Shown: positions 26,599 to 34,992 of the stretch, piece after piece | How positions within the stretch are numbered: position 1 is the stretch's first letter | How the letters are laid out: every line of letters starts with the position of its first letter | DNA from: Lysinibacillus fusiformis | GTDB taxonomy: Bacteria; Bacillota; Bacilli; Bacillales_A; Planococcaceae | Length of the DNA: 64,000 bases | Direction of reading: 5' to 3' | Assembly (NCBI RefSeq): GCF_002845985.1 | Contig: NZ_PDFK01000001.1 | Span: 496,001 to 560,000 of the forward strand | The notes under the pieces: model-generated | Told to the model about the DNA's origin: nothing | Seen by the model: only the letters and a program-made list of their open reading frames with translations | The model's database searches: none | Translations under genes and position numbers: made by a program

Positions 26599-27084
26599 AT
26601 CAATTACAACATGGATTAATGTGTCATTGGCAATATCAATCGTAAAGGCTTTGCCAAACCCAACTACATAGCGTCCGTCTAGAGGTGTTAATTCAAATAA
26701 TGAGAAATCGAGTGAACGTAACATTTCCATCATTTTTGCATTAAATAGTTGATCGAAGGCAGCAAAAATCTCCTCATGACCTTCATTTCCTAAATTTTTA
26801 GGCTGACATTGCCAGCGTGCTCGCTCTGTGGCAAATGGATTGGCTGTCACAGCTTCATCTGCTACACAAATTAAATCGACTACTTCTGACTGCTCCATTA
26901 ACTGGTAATGTTCGGCAATACGACTAATATACACATAAAATTTCCCATTCAAACGTATAAAAGGCGTTGTACTACTAAAAGGCTTGCCTTCCCCATCTAC
27001 AAAGCTTAATACACAATTTTTTTTACCTTGAATAAATGCTTCATAGTTTTGTTTTACTTGTTCAATATCAATTGCTTTTGGCAT
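26590..27084 (-). CDS. HugZ-like haem-binding protein (pyridoxamine-phosphate oxidase fold)
   Basis: A 164-aa split-barrel protein of the HugZ/HutZ group, which bind or degrade haem after import. The C-terminal YVVGFGKAFTID matches the haem-contact end of that family, and the N-terminal half has the flavin-reductase-like barrel (VLSFVDGEGKPFSSTTPFI in part). It is the last gene of a Fur-box operon with an IsdE-like importer, which supports a role in releasing iron from haem. Whether it is catalytic cannot be told from sequence. Confidence 0.75.
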   Translation of the reverse strand: MPKAIDIEQVKQNYEAFIQGKKNCVLSFVDGEGKPFSSTTPFIRLNGKFYVYISRIAEHYQLMEQSEVVDLICVADEAVTANPFATERARWQCQPKNLGNEGHEEIFAAFDQLFNAKMMEMLRSLDFSLFELTPLDGRYVVGFGKAFTIDIANDTLIHVVIDKK

Positions 27085-27095
27085 GCTGTTTCCTC

Positions 27096-27878
27096 CTATA
27101 CTTTGACCGTATTTTTTAATTGAATCCGTGGGGCATTATCCCATGTGACATATTGAATTTCTGCTTCCATACGATAAATTTGTTGGATCATTTGCTCCGT
27201 CATAACCTCATCCGGTGTACCCATTTGTGCTCGTAAGCCGTCCTTTACAACAACGATTTGATTGCTATAGCTAGAGGCTTGGTTTAAATCATGGAGCACC
27301 ATCACAACAGTCATGCCCATATCACGATTAAGCTCTCGCACTAATTCTAGCACTTCATGCTGATGGGCAATATCTAAGAAGGTCGTGGGCTCATCCAATA
27401 ATAGCACTTGGGGCCGTTGTGCCAATGCCATTGCAATCCACGCACGTTGCGCCTCCCCACCAGATAAAGCGGCAATAGGCTTTTCTTTGTAATGTGAGAG
27501 GTAGGTTTTTTCCAATGCCCAATCAATTATGGCCTCGTCCTCTGCATTGAGACGCTCAAACCATTTTTTATGTGGATAACGACCATAGGCGACTAAATTT
27601 TTGACGGAAATATCGCTCGGTGCTTGGTTTTGTTGACTCAGCATACACATTTTGCGTGCGATTTCCTTTGAGGATAATTGACGCATATTTACACCATCAA
27701 ATAGGATGGTTCCTGCATGATACGGCTGCATCCGTGCGATCGCCTTTAAAATCGTTGACTTACCGGAGCCATTCGGTCCAATAATGGATAAAATTTCGCC
27801 CTGTTTCACTTCAAATGAAAAATTATGGACAACTTCCTTTTGTTCATAGCTGATGGATAGCTGATCAATTGTTAACAT
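27096..27878 (-). CDS. Iron/haem ABC transporter ATPase (FhuC/FecE type)
   Basis: A 260-aa ATPase of the iron-complex importer class, with Walker A GPNGSGKST, signature LSGGEAQRAW, Walker B QVLLLDEPTTFLD and the H-loop LHDLNQ. It overlaps the permease gene by one base. By context it powers the neighbouring IsdE/IsdF-like pair; paralogues serve siderophores, so haem specificity depends on the binding protein. Confidence 0.88.
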   Translation of the reverse strand: MLTIDQLSISYEQKEVVHNFSFEVKQGEILSIIGPNGSGKSTILKAIARMQPYHAGTILFDGVNMRQLSSKEIARKMCMLSQQNQAPSDISVKNLVAYGRYPHKKWFERLNAEDEAIIDWALEKTYLSHYKEKPIAALSGGEAQRAWIAMALAQRPQVLLLDEPTTFLDIAHQHEVLELVRELNRDMGMTVVMVLHDLNQASSYSNQIVVVKDGLRAQMGTPDEVMTEQMIQQIYRMEAEIQYVTWDNAPRIQLKNTVKV

Positions 27879-28870
27879 TAGAACGCCCTCTTTCTCATTA
27901 AATATAAGAAGTAAGGTCCACCGAGAACAGCCATTAAAATACCTGCTGGAATATCAAGTGGTGCAAATAATGTCCGTCCACCCGTATCGGCAATCAATAA
28001 GACAATAGCTCCCATAGCCATACTCATAGGCAACATGTACTTATAATCGGAGCCAACTAGTAGCCTAGCCATATGCGGGACGATTAATCCAACAAAGCCA
28101 ATCATGCCAACTGCTGCAACCGAAATTGCTGCTAGAAAAACAGCTAAAATAGACAACATAATACGAATACGGGTCACACTTTCTCCTAAATTGGTTGCGA
28201 CCTGATCGCCTAAACGAATAATATTAGCTTTTCGAATGGCAAAAATGGATAGAATCCAGCCGATAATGGCATACACATAAATCATATGCAGTGATGCATT
28301 TCCTTTTGCTGCAAGACTACCATTCATCCATTGCACAGCTGATGGTAAACGATCACTGTAAAGAATGGATAAGAATCCAATGACTCCACCACACAATGCA
28401 TTTACGGCTACCCCTGATAAAATAATGGTGATGGGTGTAATGCCTGTACGTCTCCATGCAAGAGCATATACTATGGCTGCTGCAATTAAGCCACCAACAA
28501 AAGCTGCAAGCGGAATCAAATGCGTTAGCTCTGGATTAGCTAAAAGAATAAGTAACACAAAGGCCGCTGCCCCACTCGTTACCCCTGTTAACCCAGGATC
28601 GGCTAATGGATTGCCCATAACTGCCTGCAATAAGGCACCCGAAATGGCGATACTAGCACCAATAATTAATGCCAGCAGCACGCGCGGTAGGCGAATATCC
28701 CAGATGATGGTTGTATAAACACCCTCTTGATCACGTCCATTGATCAGGGTAGATAAAATATCAGGTACGGAAATATGAACACTGCCTAACCCGATCGCTA
28801 CAATGGCTGCTAAAATCGTTACCACAAAGGTCGTGATAATAATCATGCGACTTCTTGCTGTATGAATCAT
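27878..28870 (-). CDS. Iron/haem ABC transporter permease (FecCD family, IsdF-like)
   Basis: A 330-aa FecCD permease with about 9-10 transmembrane helices and the typical stretches RLPRVLLALIIGASIAISGALLQ (in part), NPLADPGLTGVTSGA and GMIGFVGLIVPHMAR. As a single permease it would act as a homodimer. It lies 17 bases after the binding-protein gene and overlaps the ATPase gene. Confidence 0.9.
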   Translation of the reverse strand: MIHTARSRMIIITTFVVTILAAIVAIGLGSVHISVPDILSTLINGRDQEGVYTTIIWDIRLPRVLLALIIGASIAISGALLQAVMGNPLADPGLTGVTSGAAAFVLLILLANPELTHLIPLAAFVGGLIAAAIVYALAWRRTGITPITIILSGVAVNALCGGVIGFLSILYSDRLPSAVQWMNGSLAAKGNASLHMIYVYAIIGWILSIFAIRKANIIRLGDQVATNLGESVTRIRIMLSILAVFLAAISVAAVGMIGFVGLIVPHMARLLVGSDYKYMLPMSMAMGAIVLLIADTGGRTLFAPLDIPAGILMAVLGGPYFLYLMRKRAF

Positions 28871-28887
28871 ACCTCTACCTCACGAAC

Positions 28888-29883
28888 TTATTTATAAAAA
28901 TAATCTGCAATTGTTGTTAGTGCTTTCTCAGCATTTGTAATGGATGTGACACCGAATGTACTATAATCAAGCATATAGATTTTGTCATTTTTATAGGCTG
29001 ATAATTGTTGCCATGCACTATTCTTTTTAATCTCTTGTTTAAATTTATCTTCATTTGCTCCATGATCACCTGATGCTAAAACAAAAACGATGTCCGGATC
29101 AGCTACAACAATATCTTCTAAATTCATTGGCGAATACGTTGATTCTGCTTTTAGTACCGATTTCGCAATATTGTCTGCACCTAATCGTTCTACTAAGCTT
29201 CCTAAGTAGGATTGGTCGTTCATTACCATAAAGGAATCAGATGTACCGATGACAAGCATCACAGATGGTAATTCTTTTCCTTGTGCTTTCTCTTCCAATT
29301 CTTTTTCTTTTGCTACAAGATTTTGTAAAACCTCATTCATTTTTTCTTCTTTACCAAAGTACGTACCGAGCACTTTAAAGCTTAATTTTAAGTCTTCATA
29401 TGAATCCGTTGGTAAATAAGCTGTCGGTAAATTCATTCCCTGTAGTGCTTGATCAAGTGAGCTTTGTAATGATGATGCCCCAAGGATTAAGTCTGTTTGT
29501 AAGCTTGAAATAACCTCTAAATCGGGCGACATTGGCGAGCCGATTTTTGTAATAGAATCAAAGTCTGCTGGGATAGGGTTTGTCGATGTTGGCACTCCTA
29601 CTGGTGTGATGTCCAAAAGATGTAACATTTCTGTTAAAGGCACAGATGTCGTGACAATTTTTTCTGGTGCTGTTGTTGGGAAGCTTGCTAATGCCTTTTG
29701 GAATGCTTCCTCATCGACACCATCTTGAAATGCATCCTCTTGCACATCAGCTGTATCTGCTGTTTCTTGTTGTGTTGTTGCTTCTTCTTTTATTTCTTTG
29801 TCAGTACTCTTTTCTTCCTGATCTGCACAACCAGCTAGCGCTAGTGATAATGTAAGGGTACTGACAGCAAGCCATTTTTTCAT
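28888..29883 (-). CDS. IsdE-like haem-binding lipoprotein
   Basis: The surface-anchored substrate-binding protein (331 aa) of the haem importer. The signal peptide ends in lipobox LAGC (C19), followed by an acidic linker to about residue 60. The segment KIGSPMSPDLEVI puts Met118 where S. aureus IsdE has its haem-ligand methionine, and H274 (GDHGAN) is a candidate second ligand. I choose the ATG at 29883 (MKKWLA) because it starts the signal peptide and TTGGAGG precedes it. An overlapping promoter and Fur box predict induction under iron starvation. Siderophore binding is the alternative. Confidence 0.82.
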   Translation of the reverse strand: MKKWLAVSTLTLSLALAGCADQEEKSTDKEIKEEATTQQETADTADVQEDAFQDGVDEEAFQKALASFPTTAPEKIVTTSVPLTEMLHLLDITPVGVPTSTNPIPADFDSITKIGSPMSPDLEVISSLQTDLILGASSLQSSLDQALQGMNLPTAYLPTDSYEDLKLSFKVLGTYFGKEEKMNEVLQNLVAKEKELEEKAQGKELPSVMLVIGTSDSFMVMNDQSYLGSLVERLGADNIAKSVLKAESTYSPMNLEDIVVADPDIVFVLASGDHGANEDKFKQEIKKNSAWQQLSAYKNDKIYMLDYSTFGVTSITNAEKALTTIADYFYK

Positions 29884-29910
29884 AAGATAAATATCCTCCA
29901 ATTTAAATGC

Positions 29911-29931
29911 GAATGATTTTCAATATCATTC
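29911..29931 (-). promoter_or_regulatory. Fur box of the haem operon
   Basis: GAATGAT (29911-29917) and ATCATTC (29925-29931) are inverted 7-base arms around TTTCAAT, close to the Fur consensus of GATAAT-type repeats. It lies immediately downstream of the -10, where bound Fur would block transcription. Confidence 0.75.
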
Positions 29932-29960
29932 ATACTATCAAAGTTAATTGAGAATTTCAA
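29932..29960 (-). promoter_or_regulatory. Promoter of the haem operon
   Basis: TTGAAA (29960-29955) and TAGTAT (29937-29932) with a 17-base spacer and a TG one base before the -10 (extended -10), on the minus strand. Confidence 0.65.
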
Positions 29961-29987
29961 TGCTTAATTGAGAAGAAAATAAACATT

Positions 29988-30024
29988 AAAAAAGGAGAAC
30001 TTTGAAAATATTCAAAGTTCTCCT
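29988..30024 (-). terminator. Left copy of the duplicated terminator flanking repeat element A
   Basis: A perfect 14-bp stem (AGGAGAACTTTGAA at 29993-30006 with its complement at 30011-30024) followed by six T on the minus strand. It is nearly identical to the mlpA terminator at 30573-30611, on the other side of element A. Confidence 0.85.
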
Positions 30025-30027
30025 CAT

Positions 30028-30571
30028 GTTGTTGAAAAAAGATCATGTCAAAGGCAGAAAAAGCAACTTTGCAAGGGGAGGGGGTGATTTCCGTTCCGCC
30101 AGCGTCCTTTCCAGGGGGCGTCCGATGAGCCGCTTCACTCACTTACGTGCGCTCCATGGTCTCATCTGTAACGCTAAATCCCCTAGGAGTGACGCTGGCT
30201 CCACTCCAATCAACCATTCTGCAAAGTGTCTTTACTTTTTTTCATAGTAATATAGCGATTAAATAGCCCATTATTTTTAGAGGGAATAAGCTCTTATTTT
30301 CAATGTGGGGAAGTGATGTGTGACAACACCTCTCCATAAAGAGTAGTGAAGACCTTCGCTTTATTTGAAAACTTTTGCTAAAAAGGTAACACTTTTGTAG
30401 GTTGGAGTGGAGGCTACTTGACTCCCGTGGGATAACGAGACAGGCGAGCCTCTAAACGGAGTGATAGCGGAGGAGGCGGCTCGAGGCGCTCGCGCTCGCC
30501 CATAGGAAAGCAAGTAGCCTGCAACGGAAATCCATTTCTACCTTTCAATTGACTGTTTTGTTTTTCAACAC
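30028..30571. repeat. Intergenic repeat element A (544 bp), MITE-like
   Basis: A non-coding element with related inverted ends (GTTGTTGAAAAAAG at the left, GTGTTGAAAAAC on the complement at the right). It contains two GC-rich hairpin modules facing each other: 30085-30213 with stem CCAGCGTC/GACGCTGG, and 30401-30533 with stem GGCTACTTG/CAAGTAGCC. Both modules have TTCCGTT at one end and CCACTCCAA at the other, around an AT-rich centre. A homologous copy in opposite orientation lies at 34468-34934. No ORF with a ribosome binding site is present. GC-rich modules of this look are common between genes of Bacillaceae. Confidence 0.85.
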
Positions 30572-30572
30572 T

Positions 30573-30611
30573 AAAAGGAGAACCTTGGAAATATTCAAAG
30601 TTCTCCTTTTT
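30573..30611 (-). terminator. Terminator after mlpA, right copy flanking element A
   Basis: AGGAGAACCTTGGAA at 30576-30590 pairs, with G-U pairs, to TTCAAAGTTCTCCT at 30594-30607, and T-runs lie on both sides. It differs from the left copy at two positions and could work in both directions. Confidence 0.85.
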
Positions 30612-30665
30612 ACTATAATGAATAAATTGTTATAACTTGGATAATTAGTATCATTTTAAGCTCTT

Positions 30666-31889
30666 TTATTCGCTTGGGCCAATAATCGAGATAGCTGGTT
30701 CGGCTTTTAAAATTTTGGCAATTAGTCGATCTACTGACTCCATGGATACAGCATCTATAGATGCAAGTACCTCGTCTACAGTACGATGCTTACGATGCAC
30801 CAGCTCACTTGTCCCATTGCGATTCATACGGGCCCCCGTGCCTTCTAAACCAAGGACAAAGCTACCTTTCAGCTGCTCTTTTGCATTATCAAGCTCTTCT
30901 GCTGTGATGCCACCAGCGACAATGTCCAGTAAAGTAGCATCAATGGTATGCTGAAGCTGAGCTAATTGCTGGCGACTAGTACTACCATAAATCGTAAACG
31001 CGCCAACATCGGCATAACAGGATTGGTAGGAAAAGATAGAATAAGCTAACCCACGTTCCTCTCGTACTTCTTGAAATAATCGAGAACTCATATTGCCCCC
31101 AATAATACTATTCAGTGCAATAAAACTATACATATCTGGATCTTTCACACCAATTGCTGGATATGAAATCGCAAGATGTGCTTGCTCGGTATCACGAATT
31201 TTCGTCATTTCTCCTGGATAAAATGCAGGATTTGTCAGTACAGGCGCAATCGCTTGTGGAGAAGGTTGGTAGTGTCCAAATAAATCTTCAATCGTTTGCA
31301 TAAGCTGAGCTGAAATATTCCCTGCAATGGATATAACAACAGATTCTGGACCATAATGTTTGTCCATATAATGTCGTATGGCGTTAGCTGTAAAAGTCTT
31401 TAATGTCTCAGCAGTTCCTAATATCGGACGACCAAGTGCATCATTCGGATACATGACACTCCACAGTTTTTCATGAACATCATCATCAGGCGCATCCTCA
31501 CTCATTAATATTTCTTCTAATACCACTTGTCGCTCTTTTTCTAATTCTTCTTCCGCAAACGTAGAATGAAAAAACATATCTGCTAGTATTGTGACAGCAA
31601 GCTCTGCATGATGATCTAAAACTTTTGCATAATAACATGTATTTTCTTTCGATGTGAACGCATTTAACTCTCCGCCAATTCGATCAAATTCTTCAGCAAT
31701 TTGACGGGCTGAGCGAGTTGTTGTTCCTTTAAACAACATATGTTCAATAAAATGTGTGATGCCATTTTCTTCTGGTAGCTCATAGCGAGAACCTGCATTC
31801 ACAAAAATACCTAATGCAACAGACCTCACATGATCTATATGCTCTGATACTAGCCGAACACCATTTTGACATGTATGTACTTGAACCAA
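30666..31889 (-). CDS. mlpA: M16 family zinc protease MlpA (YmxG)
   Basis: A processing-peptidase-like M16 enzyme. The 407-aa protein has the inverted zinc motif H46-F-I-E49-H50 in a typical ENGITHFIEHMLFKGT context, and the second-half stretch EERGLAYSIFSYQS. The start is a TTG with GGGGGAG six bases before it. In B. subtilis mlpA (ymxG) lies between ylxY and ymxH and affects exoprotease expression; here ylxY is missing and about 5.4 kb of accessory DNA separates it from ymxH. Confidence 0.92.
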   Translation of the reverse strand: MVQVHTCQNGVRLVSEHIDHVRSVALGIFVNAGSRYELPEENGITHFIEHMLFKGTTTRSARQIAEEFDRIGGELNAFTSKENTCYYAKVLDHHAELAVTILADMFFHSTFAEEELEKERQVVLEEILMSEDAPDDDVHEKLWSVMYPNDALGRPILGTAETLKTFTANAIRHYMDKHYGPESVVISIAGNISAQLMQTIEDLFGHYQPSPQAIAPVLTNPAFYPGEMTKIRDTEQAHLAISYPAIGVKDPDMYSFIALNSIIGGNMSSRLFQEVREERGLAYSIFSYQSCYADVGAFTIYGSTSRQQLAQLQHTIDATLLDIVAGGITAEELDNAKEQLKGSFVLGLEGTGARMNRNGTSELVHRKHRTVDEVLASIDAVSMESVDRLIAKILKAEPAISIIGPSE

Positions 31890-31938
31890 AAAATCTCCCC
31901 CAATTATAAAAATTCTCTACTAGTCTTTTTGCTACTAT

Positions 31939-31970
31939 TTAAAAAGGCTGCGCAATCATACGCAGCCTTT
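31939..31970 (-). terminator. Rho-independent terminator after pnp
   Basis: AAAGGCTGCG (31943-31952) pairs perfectly with CGCAGCCTTT (31961-31970), followed by T's on the minus strand. Confidence 0.9.
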
Positions 31971-31980
31971 GGAATCATTA

Positions 31981-34095
31981 TTATTTTTCTTGTTCAGCGC
32001 GTTCTTTTTCCTCTTGTATTACTACTTTACGAGATAAATTCACACGACCTTGCTTGTCAATTTCAATAACCTTCACAAGTAATTGATCGCCAAGTTTTAA
32101 GACATCTTCCACTTGCTTTGTACGTTCCTCTTGAATTTCGGAAATGTGTAGCAAACCATCTTTTCCTGGGAAGATCTCACAAAATGCACCGAATTTTTCA
32201 ATACGTTTCACAGTCGATAAGTAATATTCCCCTACTTTTGCTTCCCGTACGATATCTTCAATAATTTGTTTTGCACGTGCATTCATTTCCTCATTTGCAG
32301 AAGAAATGTAGATTGTACCATCTTGTTCTGTATCAATCTTAACGCCTGTCTCTTCAATAATTTTGTTAATTTGTTTACCACCAGGTCCAATCACATCACG
32401 AATTTTATCTGGGTTAATTTTCACGATGACAATTTTTGGTGCAAATTCAGACAATTTTTCACGAGGTTCAGCAAGTGTTGCAAGCATTGACTCTAGAATA
32501 TGCATACGACCAACTTTCGCTTGTGTCAGTGCTTCTTCTAAAATATTGCGAGATAAACCGTCGATTTTAATGTCCATTTGTAGTGCTGTTACACCTTTAG
32601 CTGTACCAGCAACTTTAAAGTCCATATCACCTAAATGGTCTTCCATCCCTTGAATATCCGTTAAAATGGAATAGTGCTCGCCTTTTTTGATAAGACCCAT
32701 TGCAATACCTGCAACTGGTGCTTTTAATGGTACACCTGCATCCATCATGGCTAATGTAGATGCACAGATAGAAGCTTGTGAAGTGGATCCGTTTGATTCA
32801 AGTACTTCAGATACACAACGAATTGTATATGGGAAAGCCGATTCATCTGGAATAACAGCTTCAAGCGCACGCTCACCTAACGCACCATGACCAATTTCAC
32901 GACGGCCTGGACCACGGATTGGACCTGTTTCCCCTACAGAGAATTGAGGGAAGTTGTAATGGTGCATAAAGCGTTTTGATTCTTCTACACCTAAGCCATC
33001 AATAATTTGTACATCACCTAGCGCCCCTAATGTACAAATAGATAGGGCTTGTGTTTGTCCACGTGTAAATAGACCAGAACCGTGTGTACGTTGTAATAAG
33101 CCTGTTTCAGAAGAAAGTGGTCGAATTTCGTCGAGCTTACGACCATCTGGGCGAATCTTATCTTCCGTGATTTGACGACGCACTTCTTCTTTTACCATTT
33201 TATCAAGAATGTTATACACTTGTTTCATTGTTTCATCGTCGGCTTCTTGCTCTTCATAGGAAGCGATAACACGATCTTTTACAGCTTGAATGGCCTCATC
33301 ACGCGCATGCTTCTCCGCAGTTTGAATCGCATCATGCATATCAGTCTCACAAGCTGCTTTTATATCGGCTTGAATCGCTTCGTCAATCTCAAATAATGTC
33401 ACTGGTAACTTTTCTTTACCTACCTCTGCCACAATTTGTTCTTGGAAAGCAATGATTTTTTTGATTTCTTCATGACCGAACATAATAGCTTCTAACATGA
33501 TTTCTTCTGGCACTTCAAGTGCGCCCGCTTCAACCATGTTGATGGCATCTTTGTTGCCTGCTACAGATAAATGAATTGTTGAGTGATTCGATTGCTCCAC
33601 TGTCGGGTTAACGATGAATTCTCCGTCAATATAACCTACTTGTACACCTGCTATTGGTCCATCAAATGGAATATCAGAAATAGATAATGCTAATGATGAA
33701 CCTACCATCGCTGCCATTTCAGATGTACAGTCAGGATCATTGGACATAACCATCGAAATGACTTGTACCTCGTTACGGAAACCATCTGGGAACATCGGAC
33801 GAATTGGACGGTCGATTAAACGGCTTGCTAAAATCGCCTTTTCAGATGGACGCCCTTCACGCTTAATAAAGCCGCCAGGAATTTTACCTGCAGCATATAG
33901 ACGTTCTTCATAGTTAACTGTTAATGGGAAGAAATCAAGTGGTTTTGGTGATTTTGACATTGTTGCTGTGGCAAGTACAGAAGTATCGCCATAGCGTACT
34001 AATGCGGCTCCGTTTGCTTGTTTTGCTAACTGTCCAACTTCAATTACAAGTGGACGGCCAGCCCATTCATAGGAATAGACTTTCTTTTCGTTCAT
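31981..34095 (-). CDS. pnp: Polyribonucleotide nucleotidyltransferase (PNPase)
   Basis: PNPase is the phosphorolytic 3'-5' exoribonuclease of the degradosome-like complex. The 704-aa protein shows two RNase PH domains ([24 protein letters not shown] in part; [19 protein letters not shown]), then KH ([11 protein letters not shown]) and S1 ([18 protein letters not shown]) domains, with normal length. It has its own promoter and a leader hairpin. In B. subtilis it directly follows rpsO; here a DoxX gene and repeat element B are inserted between them. Confidence 0.99.
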   Translation of the reverse strand: MNEKKVYSYEWAGRPLVIEVGQLAKQANGAALVRYGDTSVLATATMSKSPKPLDFFPLTVNYEERLYAAGKIPGGFIKREGRPSEKAILASRLIDRPIRPMFPDGFRNEVQVISMVMSNDPDCTSEMAAMVGSSLALSISDIPFDGPIAGVQVGYIDGEFIVNPTVEQSNHSTIHLSVAGNKDAINMVEAGALEVPEEIMLEAIMFGHEEIKKIIAFQEQIVAEVGKEKLPVTLFEIDEAIQADIKAACETDMHDAIQTAEKHARDEAIQAVKDRVIASYEEQEADDETMKQVYNILDKMVKEEVRRQITEDKIRPDGRKLDEIRPLSSETGLLQRTHGSGLFTRGQTQALSICTLGALGDVQIIDGLGVEESKRFMHHYNFPQFSVGETGPIRGPGRREIGHGALGERALEAVIPDESAFPYTIRCVSEVLESNGSTSQASICASTLAMMDAGVPLKAPVAGIAMGLIKKGEHYSILTDIQGMEDHLGDMDFKVAGTAKGVTALQMDIKIDGLSRNILEEALTQAKVGRMHILESMLATLAEPREKLSEFAPKIVIVKINPDKIRDVIGPGGKQINKIIEETGVKIDTEQDGTIYISSANEEMNARAKQIIEDIVREAKVGEYYLSTVKRIEKFGAFCEIFPGKDGLLHISEIQEERTKQVEDVLKLGDQLLVKVIEIDKQGRVNLSRKVVIQEEKERAEQEK

Positions 34096-34121
34096 TCAAT
34101 GAACCCCTCTCTATTATAAAA

Positions 34122-34157
34122 ACACTTACTTCGTCTGTATGTACTAATAGTAAGTGT
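34122..34157 (-). terminator. Terminator-like hairpin inside the pnp leader
   Basis: ACACTTACT (34122-34130) pairs with AGTAAGTGT (34149-34157). On the minus strand the stem is followed directly by TTTTTAT, then the pnp ribosome binding site. It lies downstream of the pnp promoter, so it may attenuate pnp or serve as an RNase-processed control hairpin like that of other pnp leaders. Confidence 0.6.
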
Positions 34158-34200
34158 ACCAAAAATGCTTGTTCTATGCTAAATAATATTTCATGAAATA

Positions 34201-34229
34201 ATCATACATTTAAATTCAGTTATTGCCAA
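34201..34229 (-). promoter_or_regulatory. Promoter of pnp
   Basis: TTGGCA (34229-34224) and TATGAT (34206-34201) with a 17-base spacer on the minus strand, about 105 bases before the pnp start. Each box matches five of six consensus positions. Confidence 0.7.
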
Positions 34230-34428
34230 TTTATTTAAGATTTATTTCTATATTTTATTGAAAAAGCATTTTTTACATTGGTATACGGATTTTCAATGGA
34301 TTCCTACCAAAAGGTACAAGCTTAAATATCAATTTATGATAACATTGCGCTCATCATACAACATCTTATCAGTATAAAGAAAGTCACATAGCAAGTAAAG
34401 CTAAAACAAAAATAGAGGTACTATCAAT

Positions 34429-34467
34429 CATACCCTGTAACGATTTGCTACAGGGTATTTGATCTTA
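34429..34467. repeat. Left copy of the duplicated hairpin flanking repeat element B
   Basis: A perfect 10-bp stem (ATACCCTGTA at 34430-34439 with its complement at 34449-34458). The core CTGTAACGATTTGCTACAGG and following TATTTGAT recur at 34938-34977. This copy has no good T-run. Confidence 0.8.
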
Positions 34468-34934
34468 GTGTTGAAAAACAAAACCATCTAGAGCATTTTT
34501 GTGAAAGATGAAAGTAGATTTCCGTTGCAGGCTACTTGCTTTCCTGTAGGCGAGCGCCAAGCCGCTTCCTCCACTCCAATCCATAAAAATGTTCACTTTT
34601 TAGCGAAGGTTCGAGTGAAGATGTTCACTACTCATTTTACAGAGAGGTGTTGTCACTCATCACTTCTCTACATTGAAATAAGAGCCTATTCTCTCTAATA
34701 ATATAAATGAAGGGCAATTTTGTTCAGGAAAAGACACTTTTGTAGAATGGTTGATTGAGTGGAGCCAGCGTCACTCCTAGGGGATTTAGCGTCATAGCTG
34801 AGACCCGGAGCGAACGCAGTGAGTGAAGCGGCTCATCGGACGCCCCCTGGAAAGGACACTGGCGGAACGGAAATCAACCCCTCGCCTTGCGAAAGGTTCT
34901 TTTTCTGCTATTGCTATCACCTTTTTTCAACAAC
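34468..34934. repeat. Intergenic repeat element B (467 bp), inverted copy of element A
   Basis: It starts GTGTTGAAAAAC and ends with the complement of GTTGTTGAAAAAAG, the same two ends as element A in reverse order. Inside are the two hairpin modules (34517-34582, internally shortened; 34749-34876, with stem CCAGCG.../...CGCTGG) and a centre sharing stretches such as GACAACACCTCTC (on the complement) with element A. No coding capacity is evident. Confidence 0.85.
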
Positions 34935-34937
34935 ATA

Positions 34938-34977
34938 ATCAAATACTCTGTAACGATTTGCTACAGGGTATTTGATT
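34938..34977 (-). terminator. Terminator after doxX, right copy flanking element B
   Basis: AAATACTCTGTA (34941-34952) pairs with TACAGGGTATTT (34962-34973, one G-U pair), with a short interrupted T-rich tail on both strands. It lies just after the DoxX stop. Confidence 0.6.
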
Positions 34978-34992
34978 TTATGAAATCGTAAG

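Noticed and set aside
30002-30247. Plus-strand ORF inside repeat element A
   Set aside because: It reads through hairpin modules that recur non-coding in element B, and has no ribosome binding site.
32266-33396. Several 70-100 codon plus-strand frames antisense to pnp
   Set aside because: Shadows of pnp codon usage; no ribosome binding sites.
34501-34698. Plus-strand ORF inside repeat element B
   Set aside because: It lies in the repeat, with no ribosome binding site and no matching frame in element A.
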